DNA of 5,689 nt, taken from Patescibacteria group bacterium (GTDB taxonomy: Bacteria > Patescibacteriota > Minisyncoccia > Phycocordibacterales > UBA1006). Positions 4,928 to 5,689 of the stretch are shown here, piece after piece. Both the position numbers and the translations under genes were made by a program. The notes beneath the pieces were generated by a model, which was not told where the DNA came from, ran no database searches, and saw nothing but the letters and a program-made list of their open reading frames with translations. The DNA lies in NCBI GenBank assembly GCA_020428615.1, contig JAGQMO010000059.1:1-5689 (forward strand), in the 5' to 3' direction. Every line of letters begins with the position of its first letter. Position 1 is the stretch's first letter.

Positions 4928-4966
4928 TGCACGATGTGGGACTGTGTTCGGATAGATATACTGAAT
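4928..4966 (+). repeat. Shared 3'-UTR repeat, copy C (short form)
   Basis: The first 23 nt equal copy B exactly. The tail GTTCGGAT...CTGAA matches copy A better than B. It directly abuts the TAG stop of the S51 gene (4967-4969) and is followed, in the leftward direction, by that gene's terminator. Confidence 0.8.
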
Positions 4967-5611
4967 CTAAGTTAACGTTTTCTCAATATCCTCATCAATC
5001 AGATATACATCTCCATCTTTAAATGTTTTATGGGGTATATTGTTTTTAACTACGTATTCATATTCTTTCTCAACAAGTTCAGATTCTTCGTGGTCAGAAC
5101 GAAAGTGAACAATAGGGTAAAAATCAATCAGTCCGATGCCTTCCCAAATCTCACCAGTCTCGTATCCTTCCGCAGTAGCATCTTTATCGTCGACCAACTC
5201 TATTCCGTGAAGTGAAGTCGTAAGTACACAGAATGCAGCACTGTATCCTGCGTAAACTAGCTTACCCGTCTTTACCTGTTTTTCTATCACCGTATCAAAT
5301 CCACTTTGCTTAAATGCTTTTGCAAGAATAAATACGTTACCGCCACTGAACCAAACAGCGTCATATTCTTTCATTTTTTCAGCCAAGCTGTTGTTATGAA
5401 AATAGTCTCTTAAATCAAGCTCTTCAGCTGAAAATCCTAAGTTTCTCATATCTTCAATCTCACGCTTTAAGAATTCGTTGTTACGAACTTCTGGGTCAAG
5501 AAAATCAAGTGCGTTTACACTGACGGCAACTCTTGGATTTTCTTTGTTTATGAGCTTTTTGAGTTCGTTAGGATGATTACCTAGACGATATGATGAGAGA
5601 TAGAGTTTCAT
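4967..5611 (-). CDS. Peptidase E-like serine hydrolase (family S51)
   Basis: 214 aa, close to the size of Salmonella PepE (about 229 aa), an aspartyl dipeptidase with a class I glutamine amidotransferase-like fold. Markers in order: MKLYLSSYRLG at the N-terminus, WFSGGNVFILAKAF (87-100, the conserved GG-N segment), the nucleophile elbow AGYSAAFCV (121-129, Ser124), and GIGLIDFYPIVHF (158-170) with the probable catalytic His169. The elbow reads G-Y-S-A-A where the family usually has G-x-S-A-G, so activity or specificity may differ. There is no signal peptide, so it is cytosolic. A role in dipeptide breakdown is likely but Asp-X specificity is not proven. A single-gene module, with a TGA-TATACT promoter 6 nt before ATG 5611 and repeat copy C directly at the stop. 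Confidence 0.88.
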   Translation of the reverse strand: MKLYLSSYRLGNHPNELKKLINKENPRVAVSVNALDFLDPEVRNNEFLKREIEDMRNLGFSAEELDLRDYFHNNSLAEKMKEYDAVWFSGGNVFILAKAFKQSGFDTVIEKQVKTGKLVYAGYSAAFCVLTTSLHGIELVDDKDATAEGYETGEIWEGIGLIDFYPIVHFRSDHEESELVEKEYEYVVKNNIPHKTFKDGDVYLIDEDIEKTLT

Positions 5612-5617
5612 ATTCTC

Positions 5618-5626
5618 AGTATATCA
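5618..5626 (-). promoter_or_regulatory. Extended -10 promoter of the S51 gene
   Basis: Read leftward, TGA-TATACT ends 6 nt before ATG 5611. The TG overlaps the foot of the upstream terminator, leaving no normal -35; the extended -10 probably compensates. Confidence 0.65.
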
Positions 5627-5650
5627 AAAACCAGCCGAAGCTGGTTTTTG
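5625..5650 (-). terminator. Terminator of a leftward gene lying beyond the right edge
   Basis: A perfect 11-bp stem (5625-5635 with 5640-5650). Read leftward the loop is TTCG closed by C-G, the extra-stable UUCG tetraloop, followed by TTTTTG. The symmetrical A/T arms would allow some activity in both directions. Confidence 0.8.
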
Positions 5651-5689
5651 AAAATCGTCAATGCGGAATCGAACTCTTTTTCGAGCTGA
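5651..5689 (-). other. Probable 3' end of an upstream leftward gene, frame unresolved
   Basis: The terminator at 5625-5650 implies a gene ending here. One leftward frame from the edge stops at TGA 5660-5658, just before the hairpin (ending SSKKSSIPH). Another runs through the hairpin to TGA 5626-5624. About 39 bases are too few to choose or to name a product. Confidence 0.3.

Noticed and set aside
4934..4962. Rightward promoter in repeat C (TATACT at 4957-4962) making antisense RNA to the S51 gene
   Set aside because: No -35, no TG extension, and the hexamer is not preserved in copy A (CACACT); copy B has only TATATT.
3559..4966. CRISPR array
   Set aside because: Only three copies, hundreds of bases apart, with complete genes between them; no regular spacers and no cas genes.
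3559..4966. Integron attC sites
   Set aside because: The gene-plus-repeat layout is similar, but the conserved ends are not inverted relative to each other, the GTTRRRY core is missing, each gene has its own promoter, and no integrase is present.
5651..5689. tRNA 3' end on the leftward strand (GTTCGATTCC)
   Set aside because: The five bases on each side of the apparent T-loop are not complementary beyond one pair.
66..5689. Recoded UGA (Gly, as in Gracilibacteria and SR1)
   Set aside because: All recognised proteins read cleanly with the standard code and need no UGA readthrough.

Overview
The window is about 5.7 kb of compact, moderately AT-rich bacterial DNA. It most resembles a Patescibacteria (CPR, Parcubacteria-like) genome. 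This inference rests on the very short intergenic gaps, the absence of Shine-Dalgarno sequences, a trigger factor that lacks its PPIase domain, and an exported protein at the left edge that looks like the type IV secretion-associated proteins common in that group. The standard code fits: Trp is TGG, and no UGA needs to be read through.

Left part (1-3556). A leftward exported-protein gene runs off the left edge and is divergent from four rightward housekeeping genes: inorganic pyrophosphatase (ppa), trigger factor (tig), the ClpP protease subunit (clpP) and an HU/IHF-family DNA-binding protein. Each has its own intrinsic terminator and a plausible promoter, so they look like single-gene units and not one operon. 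Trigger factor, ClpP and HU are linked by protein folding, protein turnover and nucleoid structure; pyrophosphatase pulls biosynthetic reactions forward.

Right part (3557-5689). Three leftward single-gene modules follow: an isochorismatase-family cysteine hydrolase, an unrecognised protein with a HELIH zinc-peptidase motif, and a peptidase E-like (S51) serine hydrolase. Every module has the same order: an extended -10 promoter, a start codon 6-7 nt after it, the gene, a copy of a shared repeat next to the stop codon, then a terminator. The shared repeat (copies at 3559-3630, 4199-4237 and 4928-4966) is the most unusual feature. It is in the same orientation each time, lies in the 3' UTR of three unrelated genes, and one copy carries an extra 35-nt hairpin-forming segment.

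Two window-wide themes stand out. Seven of the eight genes have a -10-like hexamer ending 6-7 nt before the ATG, which predicts leaderless mRNAs; HU is the exception, with an approximately 80-nt leader containing a hairpin. In addition, the terminators of ppa, tig and clpP include the stop codon inside the hairpin, so these transcripts would have almost no untranslated sequence at either end.
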